From Rotaria macrura (lineage: Eukaryota; Rotifera; Eurotatoria; Philodinida; Philodinidae), in contig OENT01000059.1 of the NCBI GenBank assembly GCA_900239685.1, positions 186,001 to 250,000 of the forward strand: a stretch of DNA of 64,000 nucleotides, in the 5' to 3' direction. Of this stretch, positions 1 through 14,155 are shown one piece after another. The position numbers and the translations under genes are program-made. The notes under the pieces are model-generated. The model did no database searches. It was not told the DNA's origin and saw nothing but the letters and a program-made list of their open reading frames with translations. The first letter of the stretch is position 1. Each line of letters begins with the position of its first letter.

Positions 1-2096
1 AAGAATAAAAAGAAATGAAAATATGAAAGTAAGAAGACACGGTAATATATAACACCGGGTCAACATTCTCATCACCGTATTAATCTATGCTTCTATTTTC
101 ATCATTTTATTCCAAAGCCAAATAGAGCTTGTTGTTAATCTTTGTGTTGAATTCGCCAAGTAACTAGAGATAGAATAAATTGTGTATGATTGATTATCAT
201 TTTTCCAGCCATATATCATGAGTAATCGACGTTAGTTTCAGAGAACGATCGATAAACATGCTTTTCATCTGCAGTTGCAAAACTTTATCCATATGCGTAT
301 AAATTATCTCAGATTTCAAGTTTATTTTGATATTCAATATATTAAAACATATATTCTCTTGAATACAAAATGATTCTACATTCGAATATTCATGTCGAGC
401 AAATGCATGATGAATCATGTAAGTTAACTTTGGTGTATAATATATATTCATTAATGTACTGTAACTCGATATCTAATTAGCAAAATGATAGAAGATAACT
501 ACGTTGCTTTCGCTTTGTTAAAATTTAGCTACATTATCTGATTGAAGTTGGTGTATTCAATGATGTTAAACCACGATTGACATTTGCATGTAATGGATAC
601 TTTATGAGAAGATGTCAAAGACATGTCTTGTTTTGACAAAACGCTTTTCTAATTATTAAGCAGTGTTTGTATATTCTTGACAGTCAGTAGAATTCATGTC
701 AAGAAACCGTTACATATACGACTACATAAGTTTAAACTTTCACAGTATCTGAATATTGCGTTATTCAAGAGCGCCAAGGAGAGACGGAAATTACTCAGCA
801 TGGAAGATATGCATTGGATTTAATATTAAGGTTATTCAGAAAATTAAAATGACAAATCAAGATAAAAATTTCGCTCATTGATTATCGTATGATCATGACG
901 GAATTCATGGAGAGCACTTTTATGAACTAACAATGATCTGTTTAGATATACAACTCAATTAAATGAAATATTCTATCGGCAAAATTTTCAAAAGTCACAT
1001 GCTATAGCTATATGATGCTGTAGTTCTTGCTCGTTTCTACATATATTTCTCAAGAGTATATAGTATTTTCTAGTGCTCGTGGACAATTATCAGTAAAAAT
1101 GTGTACATCTGCCCTGATAGCAAGCCATCAGAACAGGCTTTAGGATGCTTTTCCAATGGAATTTGATATGCTAGCTTTGAGAATGTTTTCGATGGAATTT
1201 AATTTCTACTTTCAGATTCAACATGATCTCTAAAAATCTCTGGTTTCTACTCAATCGGGCAACACGTCGAAAATCTGATCTTATTGCATCATGATTACAG
1301 CTGTGAATATATCCGCAATCTTTTCCCGTTATTTTCTATGCAGATACAACTGAACATGTTGTACAATTCCATGAGTACACGATATTGACTTAAAATTGGT
1401 TCTGCATGTCATCTTCCTTTCTTAATCAATCGATTTATACTTACCTAATGTTCTGAACATGTCATTATCTGGTTTCTACTCTCCATCTATTTAGTTTCAC
1501 CTATGGGCAACAGTTGAAATGGTGACGCTTTGAGGATAGTCCAACAGACGTAAAACTCCGTTCAGGAACGTTCGTGTAACTTATGGGAATAGAGGAAGAT
1601 CACTCTGTTAGTAATTCATCATAGATCAATGTCGTATGTTCAAAATCTTATGCCGCACATATACATCTTTCTCAACAATGACGAATGGATCAGAAACGCA
1701 ACGTTTATGTTTCCGGAATTCTCGATTGATTGATTATTTCTACAATTCATTGGCATATTCTATGATAAGATAAAGAGTATATGAAAAAACATTCATCGCT
1801 CTTACTGAACTGTATCTTTTTGCAGAAAACAATTTGTGTGAAAAAAATGTGGCTTCAACGAAATCCCCACATACCATTTTTCAATATCTACGCACATCAA
1901 TGCAAATAGACAATGAATACATATTAACAAAATCAACACATTTTTATCTAGTATCACTTTCTAAGTATATTTTTCACATGTATTTGTCAAGTATTTCTTA
2001 CCAAATAGATATTAAACTTTTAAAAAATATCTTTTATTCGCGCATGCATGCAGTACACTAACGCGCTAGTTTTTTCCGATGAATACCTATATGTAA
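1..2096. other. Intergenic, no gene recognised
   Basis: AT-rich DNA with only short random open frames, such as one of 75 codons at 1834-2061 (+) and one of 84 at 197-451 (-). Neither shows a recognisable motif, signal peptide or splice context. No transposon ends or RNA gene were seen. Confidence 0.6.
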
Positions 2097-2474
2097 TTAT
2101 TTTGGTGCAATACATATCGGAGCACCGCATTTATTCAAACAACATTTTTCAGCACCTTGACAATCACTGTCAACGTCGCATTGATGTCCATCGCACATAA
2201 ACCACATGTGATTCTCGTCAAAAGATACGGATTGTGGACAGTTGCCTGATTTCGGTTCATTGTCCTTAGGCACAATACAATGATAACCGCACGGTTGTTC
2301 AAGGCGATAACAACATTTTGTACCGGCTGCACATTCATCTGTGTCTGATGAACATGTTGATTCACAATTCTCCGGTCGATAAACGTACCCATAACCAGGA
2401 CAAACTTTTTGTCCAGCATTGATAAGTGAAATTATCACCAGTAATAGCCATAGAGAATACGAATACGAAGGCAT
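2097..2474 (-). CDS. Secreted protein with two WAP (four-disulfide core) domains
   Basis: A single uninterrupted 125-codon frame that starts with ATG at 2474 and ends in TAA. Residues 1-21 form a signal peptide (SLWLLLVIISLINAG). The mature part holds two eight-cysteine WAP units. Unit 1 (about residues 25-68) has the order CPG, NC, C, EC, KCC, PC, HC. Unit 2 (about 78-122) has NCP, MC, QC, DSDC, KCC, KC, IC. The paired CC and the flanking spacing are the family hallmark. WAP proteins are typically extracellular protease inhibitors or antimicrobial proteins; which one applies here is not visible. No intron interrupts the coding part, unlike the other genes in the window. The next gene, also on the minus strand, ends about 3 kb away, so expression is probably independent. 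Confidence 0.85.
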   Translation of the reverse strand: MPSYSYSLWLLLVIISLINAGQKVCPGYGYVYRPENCESTCSSDTDECAAGTKCCYRLEQPCGYHCIVPKDNEPKSGNCPQSVSFDENHMWFMCDGHQCDVDSDCQGAEKCCLNKCGAPICIAPK

Positions 2475-5459
2475 ATGTCGTAGAAGAAATAATGTTTTTT
2501 TCTAAAAGTAAAAAGAATACTGCATCGAGTGTGTTGCCATTGACTTAACAGTGATGAAAAAAGAAATGAAATCAGATATATGACAGAAGATTCTTGTTTT
2601 TACCATTGTACTAATCTACCTCATTTTTTTTATTCAGTTTCGATGTCAAAGAAAGCTTGTTTTTGATCTTTAAATCGTATTAACTAGGTAAATATTACTG
2701 TATAAAAATAAAGTGTGTATCACTGTTATTTGTGCGTTTGTTATTGTTAGTATAATTGTATTTGGAAAAAACACTGAAAAGATGTCAATGAATTTAGATC
2801 TTACTAATAATTAAAAATTGATTCTTAAGTTGTAGAGTCATTTTCTACGTAATTTTCTACTGCATAGATTGAATATTGATTTCTCGAAACCGAAATAAAT
2901 GTTTATATGAAAATATCAAGTAAAGTCGAAAGTGCTACACACTACTTATCGAACAAAAAGATAGTGATTCATAAGATTCAAATCACACTTATTGACAACA
3001 TTATTAATCATATAACTGGGTGAATAAACAAATTCATCGATGGGTGACAGTATAGTTGGGAAAATGAAGCATGAATAATTTCTGTGTTTTATTCGCCATT
3101 TTTTTTTGTTTCTTCATTCTTTTTCTAGTGACATCGATATCGCTTCGCTACTAACAATCCAAAGCCTTCACTAAAAATAATAGCACCACTAAAATTTCTT
3201 TCTGAGTCACATGTTCACTTATTCAACTAACGAAGCAGTACTCAACATTACAAGTATGACATAGGCACCACATTAAATGGAAACAAGCGTTTAATGATCG
3301 GTTCACCGATTCCGAAAAGAATTTAATCTAATTCCAAGCCTGTGTTTATACATCAATTTCCATAATTGGGATTTATTTAAACCATAATAATTTCTATACT
3401 CACTCAATGTGTTTCAAAAAAAGAATTTAAAATGGTTCATATTAAATAGTTGCTGAAGACAACAAATATTTAAGAATATTTATGAAGGTTTTCAATTGAT
3501 AACACAAAACTTAGAGAATAGTAGCTATGTTTCATTCCAAGTTAAAAGAAAACAATACGCAGCAGTTTAGATAAAATAAATGCTTGTTTGATGCACTTCA
3601 ACATCGTGGTACCGGATGAATCACATTCCATGAATGACTTTGACAATATAGCATAATGAAAGCAACAAAAAAATCCTTTCTAGGTAATCATGACTAAAGT
3701 AGAAATCGACGAGATCAGTGAACAAAGGTTTGTCCTTGGTGCAATACGATTACGTGGCAACAAATCTACGTGTTAAAACAAACATTCATGAAATCATGTA
3801 ATCCTGTGCCGTTATTCTAAAACATTTGAAACAATTATATACTCTATATTATTCAACCTCGTGTATTTGATTAGCATCATCACTGATATCAATCATTTAT
3901 CTCATAATTGTGAGTATCAAACGAGAAGAAAACACGAATGCTGCCTAGTTAAATAAAAGATATAGTGCTTCGTAAATAACTTCGGACTGAAAAGCAATTC
4001 TTCATGTAGTCTGATAAAAGATTCATTTATTCAAGATTACACGAATGCATTGAAGGAACTTCCATTGAGTTCTACTTGAAAAAAGTAATGATATCAAAAG
4101 ATCGCCAGATAATGAGCACTCAACAGTTTTATACTAGGTAATTTGCAGTACATATTTAAGAAACGTTTATTTTATAAATTAGATCTTCCATTGAATTGTA
4201 TGCGACGCAACGGTTTTTTCTATTTCTATACGGAAAATTTTCAAATCATTTTGTGCGGAAAACTAGAACAGTAGTTATTTGGTGCTCTTGAAAATCAGTA
4301 ATAAACGCTTCGTTTAAATTCTACGTCTTTGACATATTTAATTTAAACAAAAGATTATTCTACGTACGTCGAAAAATTGACGACTGTATTTTTATTGAAT
4401 TGAAGTAAAATTCTATAGTTATAACTGTGTACAGTGTACTACTGCAAAAATATGCATACTCTTATTAAATATATTTACGAGTATCACAATCATAGAAATT
4501 TTTATTGAAACTCATATTTTTGAATGCTAGCTTCGTTTTGAATTAGTTAACTGTCGGAACTTTTTCTAGATTGGCTCATATACTGAGGTTTAAATAGGAA
4601 TCATTAATGTTTCTGGTCGATTAATCCATGTTCACGAAGCACATTGTCGGAATGTTTAATGAAGTATTGTTGGATGATTTCATGGCAAGGTTTTTGGCCT
4701 TTTCTAATCTTGTATATTAAACTTTTCTGAACAATGAAATGCTCTTTCAATACATAAGATCACAATCAACGAATGATTTCAACATTTGATAAAGTTGTAT
4801 TTATGTATCTCGCATTTTTTATGTACAATTTAATTAATATAATAAATCGAGAATTACTCCTTTTCTTTGATCTTCTAAGCAAAGAATAAAAAAACAACGA
4901 CAAAAATCTCAATTGTAAAGCACCTATTAAAATTAGTGTAGTACAAAAGAGAATTAACATGCACAGTATTAAAAAAATAGTGAGACACACGAAGAGTGTA
5001 TAATTAAAAAATTACACACAGACAGAGAAAGAGATCAAACTCTGTACATACGAAAAAGAAATAAAAAGAAAGATGTGAGTAAAATCTAGCACCATCACTA
5101 ACACTGTTAAAGATAACCAATTAAATTTAATAAATCTATGAATTTCGTCGCGATGAATGTTGTTGATAAGATTTATTTAAATAATGTTTCGCTAAAAAAA
5201 AATAATCTTGATAAATTTTTATATTCAATATAGAAAGCAAAGCACAAAAGAGCTATAGACAAAAAATATAATAACCATAATAGTAATAATAAGCGGAGCA
5301 CATATTCCGATTAGCTCACCCGATGGATTGATAATCATAGATCTTGAAATTTAAAGAAAAAGAAATCATTGTGATTAACACACACATACACTCGTTTACA
5401 AACGCAAATTTGTGAATAGAAATCGATCATTTCTCGAAGATGAATAAAAGTTTAATTAA
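2475..5459. other. Intergenic, no gene recognised
   Basis: About 3 kb between the WAP gene and the 3' end of the PLEKHA-like gene. It contains only short open frames of no recognised family. The last part (about 5.2-5.46 kb) may be 3' UTR or a terminal exon of the PLEKHA-like gene. Confidence 0.55.
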
Positions 5460-8400
5460 CTAACCTGCAACTTGTCGACTTTTTTCTTTTGCTTCTTCTG
5501 CAAGTGCTGATTGTAAATTAAGAGCCTAGAAAAAAAAAATTGAAACTATTGAATAGATCCCAATGAACGATTCAAAGCATGCTCTATGAGTAACGTTGAT
5601 GATTCATGGAATGCTTGAAATTAGGAAGATGAATTATTTATTCATAATTGAGCTCCATCCATTCAATTTATCCAGTTAAGTTTCTCGAAGAACGAACATA
5701 GCATGCTCTTCTTACGTGAACACTATGTCTGCGATTGACTACTATGAACAACTTACTTTTTCACGTTCTTTCTCTAATCGTCGTTGATTAAACGATGAAT
5801 GAACATCTCCATCGTTGAAATCGTATTCATTCATTTCTGGCATACTGTGGACAAGAAAGTCAAAATAATTAAATCAGAAATTAATGTGATATTTTCGGTC
5901 TTGTTTGTCTACCTTTGTTTCGAAAGCATTTTTCGTACTTCTTCTTTTTTCTTCATTTTGGCTAAACGTTCATTGGCTGTTAACATTTGTTCATCGTTAT
6001 CAAAATCAATCAATCGATCAGGTATATCAACTTTATCTGGTTTAAATATCTATTGAAAAGAGCAAGCCGAACAAAGAAAACACACACATATGGACTAGTC
6101 ATTAACTTAACATACTTCTTTATCTATTGCATCGACATCGAAGTCTTTCTTTGTTTCGATCGTCGAACGATTATGTGGGTATGGTTTAAGGATACTCTAG
6201 ATTTAAATAAGATTGGATATGAATCCTCAATTATATTCTTACATTTGGTATCATTCCATTTTCACGTCGAACAGATTTCACTGTAGCAATGCGTGGTGCA
6301 GTTGCTGTTGTTGTATTATTATTACTATTATTTGTATTTAAATAATTATAATTTCTATTTGATGTCCGTTTTAGAGATGTTCGTAATCCATCACGATCCT
6401 GAACAGATGAAAAACAAAACAAAAGTACTTTTAATCGAATAGCACCATCTGGGACGTACAAAACTATCTGCTGAAGGACCACGAACTGGATCGGCTGGAT
6501 CGACATAGCGAGTCATCGATATAGATCTCGTTTCTATTTAAAACAAAAAAGAAATAGTAATATCCATCCAAGCGATTATAAATATACTTGTTGGACTTGG
6601 ACTTCGACGATGCCATTCATAATTTTCATTAATATAATTCTGATTACGATAGTGTGGACTAGTACCTAGTAGAAATATCAACAGCAATAATACACTGAGA
6701 AGATAATACGAATCAATGTACTTTGATGATACTGTTGATTCGTCGGTGCTTGCATACTCGATGGACGTGATTGATAACGTGATGATCGTTCATAATCACC
6801 CTTAATATAGTGATTTTTTTAAAATCAATTAGAAATTAATAAGAGTTGTTTTGTTTCTTCAATACTTTTGTTGTTCGTTCGTATGGATTTTTTGTTTTCA
6901 TTGTATCTATATCGGTTTCATTGTATGCACGCCAATGATTACGGTTCGATGGTTGAGCTAATCCTACGAATATAAATGAATTCTAATCAATATCTTTTCG
7001 TTTGTTTCTTACCATCATCAGGTACTGGTATTGTATTCATATACGATAGTATATATTTTTCTAATGAACGTAAATTTGTTACTAATTCTGTTAATTGCTA
7101 TTTTAAATAATAAATTTAAATTTAAACATTGTCAAGATAAACAATTCTCTGCTTCGTACTTGGCTAACATGTGATACATAACCATCGGTTGTACTTATTT
7201 GTTCACGTAACAATGGTAAAATATTTTCAACTCTATTTTGTTCATTCAACGAATAGATTTGACGATTCCATTGAAGCAATGATGTGAAATCATGTAATAA
7301 TGACTATGAGGAAATACAAAAAGACGATTCTGTGACACAAAAATGACAGTTGACAACGTAATTCTACTAGATGATAGATAAATGTCCAAACGACAGTATG
7401 ACACTCAAATCAATGGTATTAGAAAATTTGATCAAGAATCAGATCTTGATAAGAACACAAGCAAATCTTGTCGGTTTCTCCTATACACGAACTTGTTAGA
7501 CGATATTCAGAACTCATCTATGACGACCAGAATCGATGAAAACATGATTAGTTATTGAAACAATTTTTCTCGTAAGACTTTCGCGTGGAAGATCTAAATC
7601 CATGGATTCTTATTCTAACACTCGTTTTCAATCGTATTTAATAACAACAGAAATTGATAAAATCACATTTTTATAACAGCATACCTGATGTTGTAGTAAT
7701 GTTGATAATTCGTCTTGTAATTGAACAGCTAATATGAAAAGAACAACTTTATAAACTATTAGAAAATCAAGTACTTTGAACCCACCTAATTTATCTTCAT
7801 GTAGTACACGATCAATATCATTCTATGAAAATGAAAATTTTCAATTTCGAAATAACAATAAAAAATAAGAGAAATGATTTACAAGAATAGAAAATTGAAT
7901 ATCACCAAGATCCTTTCGTGAATTCAATGCTTGAATTAAATTAATTAATGTCGAACGACGTTGTAGGAATGTTGTCTAATCATATATATATATATATATA
8001 TATATATAGCATAAGATTGATAATTTATTTATTAATATCAGCTTTACAAACCTCACTTTTTACTATCGCCCAATCGTACGATGCGACATCTTTGAGTAAA
8101 TGTTGAAGATCGATCACCTAGAAAATGAAATATGCTATGATTTCCTTTCTTATGATATTAAATAAATAAATACTTTTCTATCCCATAATTGTTTTGAGCG
8201 TTGTAATTGTTCAGCAATTTTTCTGCAATGATGAATAAATACCGATTGTTGTGATGATGAACTTAATATATGTGAAAAACATAGTACGCATTCTTTTCCG
8301 GATATGCAAAACAAAAAGAAAACTCAATACTTGTTTCTCAAAAATCCATTTCCACCGTATAATTGATCCGTAACTCGTTCATAAAATGTTTGAAAATGAT

Positions 8401-11291
8401 ACAATAGCTCAATGTATCGTTTAATAACTTTTGATAGTTTCATGATTGATTCATTCTAATTTGCGAAAATATGAAAAGTAAATAGAAGGTTTGCTTTTGT
8501 TTCTGTTATTTTTAGTTTACATGCTCATGTTCAATACGTTGACTGCCACTCATATTTGACATAGACGATATTGGACGAGTCGATGTAGCTAAACGAAAAA
8601 TGTTTTGTTTTAATTATTTTTATCAATTTGTTATCAATCCTTACGCATTTGGCGAGTTGGTGAATATGAAGTATTATTGAACTAAAGTATGAAATGTGTA
8701 TTGTAGAAGAAAAAAAAACAATTAATACAGAGATCAATATTGACCAGATGACCCCAATATGTATTAAAAGTGATCATCAACTTCAATACAAATTAGTATA
8801 CACATATTCATTTGAAAAAAAAAAGCAGATGAAGAGAAATGATACTTAGTTTTCTTCTCGTTACATGTACAAATGCTCAGAACGATGTCCCGATCTGATT
8901 AAACATACAGAGAACATGATCTCATTTTTCTTATGACCCAGAAAAGAAATGAATGCAAACATATATACACGTTAATCATCAACCAAGAGACAGAGAGAGA
9001 GAGAGAAAGAAAAACTTACTCCGCCTCGTTTACTACTCATTTGCGGTGATTGAACCCGACCAGTATTCGATGAAGTTGGACGATTTGTCTGACTATTTCC
9101 AATACGATGATCTCTATAAATAAAAATAACAACAAGATTATGAGCAGTAAATATATTCAGTCTTAAATCATCATATTTTATCTCGACTTTCTCTTTTTTC
9201 TTAAATATATATGTAATAAATTTCATTTGAAGCAAACCTTTCTAACATACGATTTTGCCAAGCCATTAATTCATGTTCTGCATATGTTCGATGTTGATTA
9301 TTCGGACTTGTTCGAGGTCGTTCATGGTATTGATACTGATGATAAGATTGTGCAAGTGCCATAGGAGGAGGAGAAGATGTACTAGTAGTATTTGCTGGTG
9401 TTGTAAAATCACCAATCGATTTCGATCTTCGACGTAATATTGATCGTGTTGATGATTGTCGAGCTCGAATTGTGGACGGCATTGGTTGTTGACGAGGTGA
9501 TTCATCTGATGGATAATAGTCAGATTGTACTATACGACTTGGTCCAAGAACGAGACGATCAACAACAGCAAACTCGTTTCCGTCCCGATGTCTAGTCAAT
9601 GTAGGTGTTCGTAGTTTAAAACGTTGAAGAGGAGGATCAGCAGGAGACGGAGGTGATTTATTAACAAGATGTTCGTTGAAATCTTCTATAGATTCATCGA
9701 CTCGTCTTGATGTTCTCGTAATTGTACGATGATCATTGGTATTGTTATTGTTGGATATAAATGATGATGGTATGTGTCCGTTTGTTGAACGATTAACATC
9801 AAAGCCCCATGAACCCATCGTTGTTGATGATGGCTGATGAATAACACCATTATTAGTGTTCAATACATAAGATGGCGACGATGAACTTGGACGATACCAT
9901 CGATTATTTTCTACGTTCTCCTCCTCCTCTTCTTCATGTGATGAATTGAAAAATCGATTTTGTTCATTTAAATTTGTTGTCGTCGCAACAGGCATAATTG
10001 GTTTGTATGATCTATATGCATAAAATATAAATCAACATGAAGAGAAAAAAAGACGTGTGTTTAATTAGAGAAAAGAAGAAGAAGAAGAAGAAAGAAATCG
10101 ACTCGCTTATTTATTTTATTATATTTTCAATATCATTAGAGTGTACCTTGTTTCTGTCATTTTTTTATGATTAAAAAAAGACTATAAAGTTCTTTTCGTT
10201 TTTGTCTTGATGTTGCGTCGTCATCGACATTAAATATTGAAGAGTAAATTTTCATATACGAATGAATGAATGAATGAATAAAACAGATTGACTAAAGAGA
10301 AGGGTTAGATGGATGGCGATGGCTGTGGTGCTGCTACCGTTTATATCGAACAGAAGAACAGAACAATGCTGAAGGTATAGTCAGAAAAAAAGTTACGAAA
10401 AAAAAAAGAAAAGAGAACTTCAGTTCTATATTCGATTACACAAATTGACACATAGACAAAGAAGTAGTTGTATATGGGCTGTTCTATGTCTTTCTCTCTC
10501 TCTCTCTCTTTCTCTATCCCTTGTTCCTTTACTTTTTTTCGTCTGCTTACGTACTGAATGAAACTGAATTTGAATGAAGAAAGAGACCGAACGAAAATGT
10601 ACATAAATAGAACTGTATGTATGTATGTATGTACCGACTATCGTCTCAATATTGCATCACAGCAGTCTATTGTGGAATAAACGATTGAATGAACAAATGA
10701 AGGAGATAGTCAAAATTTAACATTATGATCATGATTATTGCTCTTCGACTTGTTTTGAGACTTCACAAGGCTATGTCAGTAAGCAGGTCATTTTCACTCA
10801 TATACATATATACAAATCGATAATTGATGATTGACGAGCTCGTTCACATATTTTCGTATACGATAGTTTAGAAACTGTCAAAAAAATAATATAGCGGATA
10901 CGGAGGCGTAGAGGTGTCGGCGACAAGAGTAATAGTATGTAATAAGCGTTCGTCTTTTTTTTTCTCTTTTTTCCCCCTCTCTAATATAAGGCGTGTTCTT
11001 CATTCATCTAATTAGAACTACTTTAAACTACAGAGAAAACAAAACAGAGACAGAAAAAATAAAGCGACGTGCAAAATGCAAGTGTGATCGATAGGAAGTT
11101 TCACATGAGAGCGATGATGATCTATTGCATAAATACAAAAAAAAAGATCATCTAACACGCTGCATGCATGCATGATAGTAATGGCAATGTTGACTTAAAC
11201 CTTAATCGGACCTCAGACACTTCCCGTCATCACATAGGTCATCTAAACACGTGTGTCTGTGTAAGTATATATATATGTATATCTGTGAGTG

Positions 11292-11323
<32 letters not shown>

Positions 11324-13070
11324 GGGTGCTGTGATAGCTAAACTACAGACACTAATCTCAAACAAGGCCAATGTAACAACATGTATGAAATAACAAGGGC
11401 ATATACATATGGATTTAAAAAAAAGTGAACATACAAAATCCTCAACTAATAAAACTTACTTGACACAAAAAGCTTGCTTTAAGTTTTTCATTTTTTTGAT
11501 GATGAGAGTATTTGTGGCTTTTACTTAACGTATAAACGCTTACTTCTTTATCTACTTCTCCTTGTTCTTTTATACTTGCCGTATAATGACTCTTAACATT
11601 ACTACTATCTTGCTATTACTCTCCAGTCAATATCGATGGATGGCATTCACTGTTCCCTTTGTCTTGACCTATGCACTCTTATTGCACCTCAAAATAAAAA
11701 GAAACAAATCCTCTTTTGCGCTCAATCGAATCTGTGGTAGCTCCCTTATAGCGGCTCAAATTTCTCCAACTGTCTTATCGATATTAAAAGGTATGTATAT
11801 ATGAAACGACGAACAAATTTTTTTTCTTCTCTTCTTCTTTATATTACTTTGACTAGCGTTACTATTATTTTAAAGTAAACTCCTCACTGTACATTATATA
11901 CATCAAGGCATATAACATAATATGAACATGAGACACTACGTCCATCCATCTATACGAGAAATTACAAAAACACTGTTGAATGCTTTTGAATGTAGAGACT
12001 CGTGTGCACGCGCCCGTCGTCACCGCCGGTACACAATTGAAAATTGATAATATTAGAGGGCTGCACTAAAGAATACCGGTAGACGTTATGTGAAGAGCAA
12101 CTGCATGTGAATGTGTACGTATGCGACTATAGTCATTCACGGAATAGCATAAACAGTGCTTCACGTCGCAATTCAGATGCAAATTGCCTTTTTTTGTCAT
12201 TAGATTTTCTTTTCTTGATTGTTGTTAATCAGCTTCATTTACCAGATGTAAATGAATATAAAAAAAGAGAAAGGCGAGAGCGAGAGACGGAGAAACTGTT
12301 CTCTTTTAAACTAACGTTTGTTTCTTCTTCTTTTTTTCTCTTTGTATAAATTTCCCGTTACCTCTTTACTGATCTTGAATTAGTAATATTCATCGAACCA
12401 TCATAATCTGATTCAGTATCGGTATCAATTGGATGCAAATCAGTAGCAAAATTAGGTCTAATAAAATAGATGAATATTGAAAAGAGTATATGCACATATA
12501 TAAATACATGTATATACATAAAAGAATAAATGAAATATTATTTACTCAACAAGAATATCGTTGGCAATCGAAGCTGAAAGACGTAAAGCATTAATCCATT
12601 GTGTCATTAATTGTTTACTCTCAGCTGAGAAGTAATACACTGCTTTTTCATTCACTGAATTCGAATCATAGATCTAAGCAATTGAAAATTCAATTACAGA
12701 AAAAAAAAGAACTCCAGTCTTCTTATTTGATTACTTTGAATGTATATCTTTTGTGTGATATTGAATCGGTTGGATTTGTAATTGATACACGATAATTTTT
12801 AATATTAATAGTATTTTCAAGATGTTTATGGTGTGAATCTTTAGATTAGAGAAAAAGAAACCAAAATTGTATTCATTCGTTTTTTTCTTTCCCTTTTCGC
12901 TTTATTTCAGTAATAATATATTAAATAAATTTATAAACAAGATATAGTTTCTACCTTGATATATAGCCAGCTGTTGATTCTGTAAATGAAGCCATCGCTT
13001 TTTCCAACGTTTGAAGGTTTTATTAGCAAAATAAACATGTAAAATACCCGATTTTTCCACAAGATTCGTC
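5460..13070 (-). CDS. PLEKHA5/6/7-like PH-domain adaptor protein, many exons, 5' end not resolved
   Basis: Multi-exon minus-strand gene. The PH domain is spread over three exons whose phases fit: 12955-13070 (KSGILH then FKRWKKRW), 12735-12838 (strands ending KRYTFK) and 12546-12673 (AVYYFSAES, then LMTQWINAL with the conserved Trp of the last helix). Next come 12362-12457, a 774-bp Ser/Pro/Arg-rich exon 9238-10011 and 9020-9113. About 19 small exons follow between about 8.7 and 5.46 kb. Those at about 7.1-8.5 kb encode leucine-rich helical segments (for example VIDLQHLLKDVASYDWAIV at about 8.05-8.12 kb). Exon 5913-6049 reads IPDRLIDFDNDE...KKKEEVRKMLSKQ, which resembles the conserved C-terminal block of PLEKHA5/6/7. 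Known relatives act at cell junctions and on microtubules and bind phosphoinositides; the role here is by analogy. The first exon(s) upstream of 13070, with the start codon and any WW domains, were not found. The last exon either reads through to a TAG at 5460-5462 or splices to a stop near 5335. Confidence 0.78.
7982..8008. repeat. (TA)n microsatellite
   Basis: About 13 uninterrupted TA dinucleotides inside an intron of the PLEKHA-like gene, immediately next to the exon at about 7.88-7.98 kb. Confidence 0.9.
8991..9006. repeat. (AG)n microsatellite
   Basis: Short run of AG dinucleotides. On the coding (minus) strand it is a CT tract, lying just downstream of the donor site of exon 9020-9113. 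Confidence 0.75.
10614..10633. repeat. (ATGT)n microsatellite
   Basis: Five tandem tetranucleotides, inside the large intron of the PLEKHA-like gene. Confidence 0.85.
11292..11318. repeat. (TA)n microsatellite
   Basis: Uninterrupted TA run of about 13 units in the large intron of the PLEKHA-like gene, preceded by a degenerate TA/TG stretch. Confidence 0.9.
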
Positions 13071-13760
13071 CTTGAACATGAGTAAAAAGAAATCGATAGT
13101 TTTATTGTTTATATTGTTGGCAAAAATAAACTTTTTCTTTTTCAAATTCTTTCTATCTCACTCGTTCAATGGTAAATAATACATTTTATTGATATTGATC
13201 TAAACATGCATTCTCCTCCTTCCGTAATTCATCGTCTTCATCTTGTTCCAACCGTTGAAATAGTCATAAAGCAAAACACAAAAAAAAACTTCATATATAT
13301 CTATGTAGGTATACGTATACGTGTATAAAATCAATGAAATAGAGGAATTTGATCTATTTCTCTCTATCTATCAATCGACCTTGTCCATATGTGTATAGAT
13401 TAAAATTAAAAAAAAAGAAATAAAAAAAAGGGCGCACGGGAAAAGACATTTTACAAATAAACATAGACTATACACTGCCCGATAGTCTCCATCATCAACT
13501 CAAAGATAAGAACACATAGACACTATATGTATACACATGTTTGTCTATCTACGCAGTTCATTTGTCGGACATTAAAAACATTTAATATACACTACCTGTT
13601 ACTGGTCATTATCGATGTTGCAAATCTATTTAAATATTATCGAAAGCTACATTTATCTGTATATGCAGCAATACATATAAATAGGAATATCATATTGAGA
13701 AAAATTATCGACACCTACAATCGTTCTCCGCTCTTTTTAGTCATCAAAACTTCATAAAAA

Positions 13761-13790
13761 GAAGAGAAGAAGAAGAAGAAGAAGAAGAAA
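13761..13790. repeat. (GAA)n microsatellite
   Basis: About ten GAA units, with slight irregularity at the left edge. Confidence 0.85.
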
Positions 13791-14135
13791 AAAAGAACTC
13801 GTTTTTTCCTTCCTTGATGTAGAATCACGATTTTTTTATGCGGTAGAACAGAATGCATCAGATATTGATGCCGGAAAAAATAACTCATATCACACCTTGC
13901 TTGCATAAGCAAACAAAAAACGCACATAGTACTTGTCATAAAGCCGCAGGCACACGTGCTCATAAACCGATTGAATCACATCTACTTGCAAGTTTATGAG
14001 ATGCACTCGTTATTCTTTTTCCTTCTTTTTGAAAATCATCTTTTGAAGATAAATTTTTTATGTAACTGAAGTGAGAATATATAGATATAATTTATGTTTG
14101 CAACATCAAGAATATGTATTATACATGACCATAGG

Positions 14136-14155
14136 GAGACAGAGAGAGAGAGAGA
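14136..14155. repeat. (AG)n microsatellite
   Basis: About ten AG dinucleotides, lying close to the 3' end of the PDS5 gene. Confidence 0.85.

Larger units (their letters stand above)
10012..12361. other. Large intron of the PLEKHA-like gene with simple repeats
   Basis: A 2.35 kb intron, much longer than the 50-70 bp introns around it. It is rich in microsatellites: GAA runs near 10075-10095, GAAT near 10260-10278, CT near 10490-10512, ATGT at 10614-10633, ATGC near 11160-11175 and TA at 11292-11318. No convincing exon was seen within it. Long introns of this kind may hold regulatory elements or an alternative first exon, but nothing in the sequence demonstrates that. Confidence 0.6.

Noticed and set aside
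13205..13262. Acidic coding-like stretch as first exon of the PLEKHA-like gene
   Set aside because: No donor in the right phase joins it to the PH exon, so it was not included.
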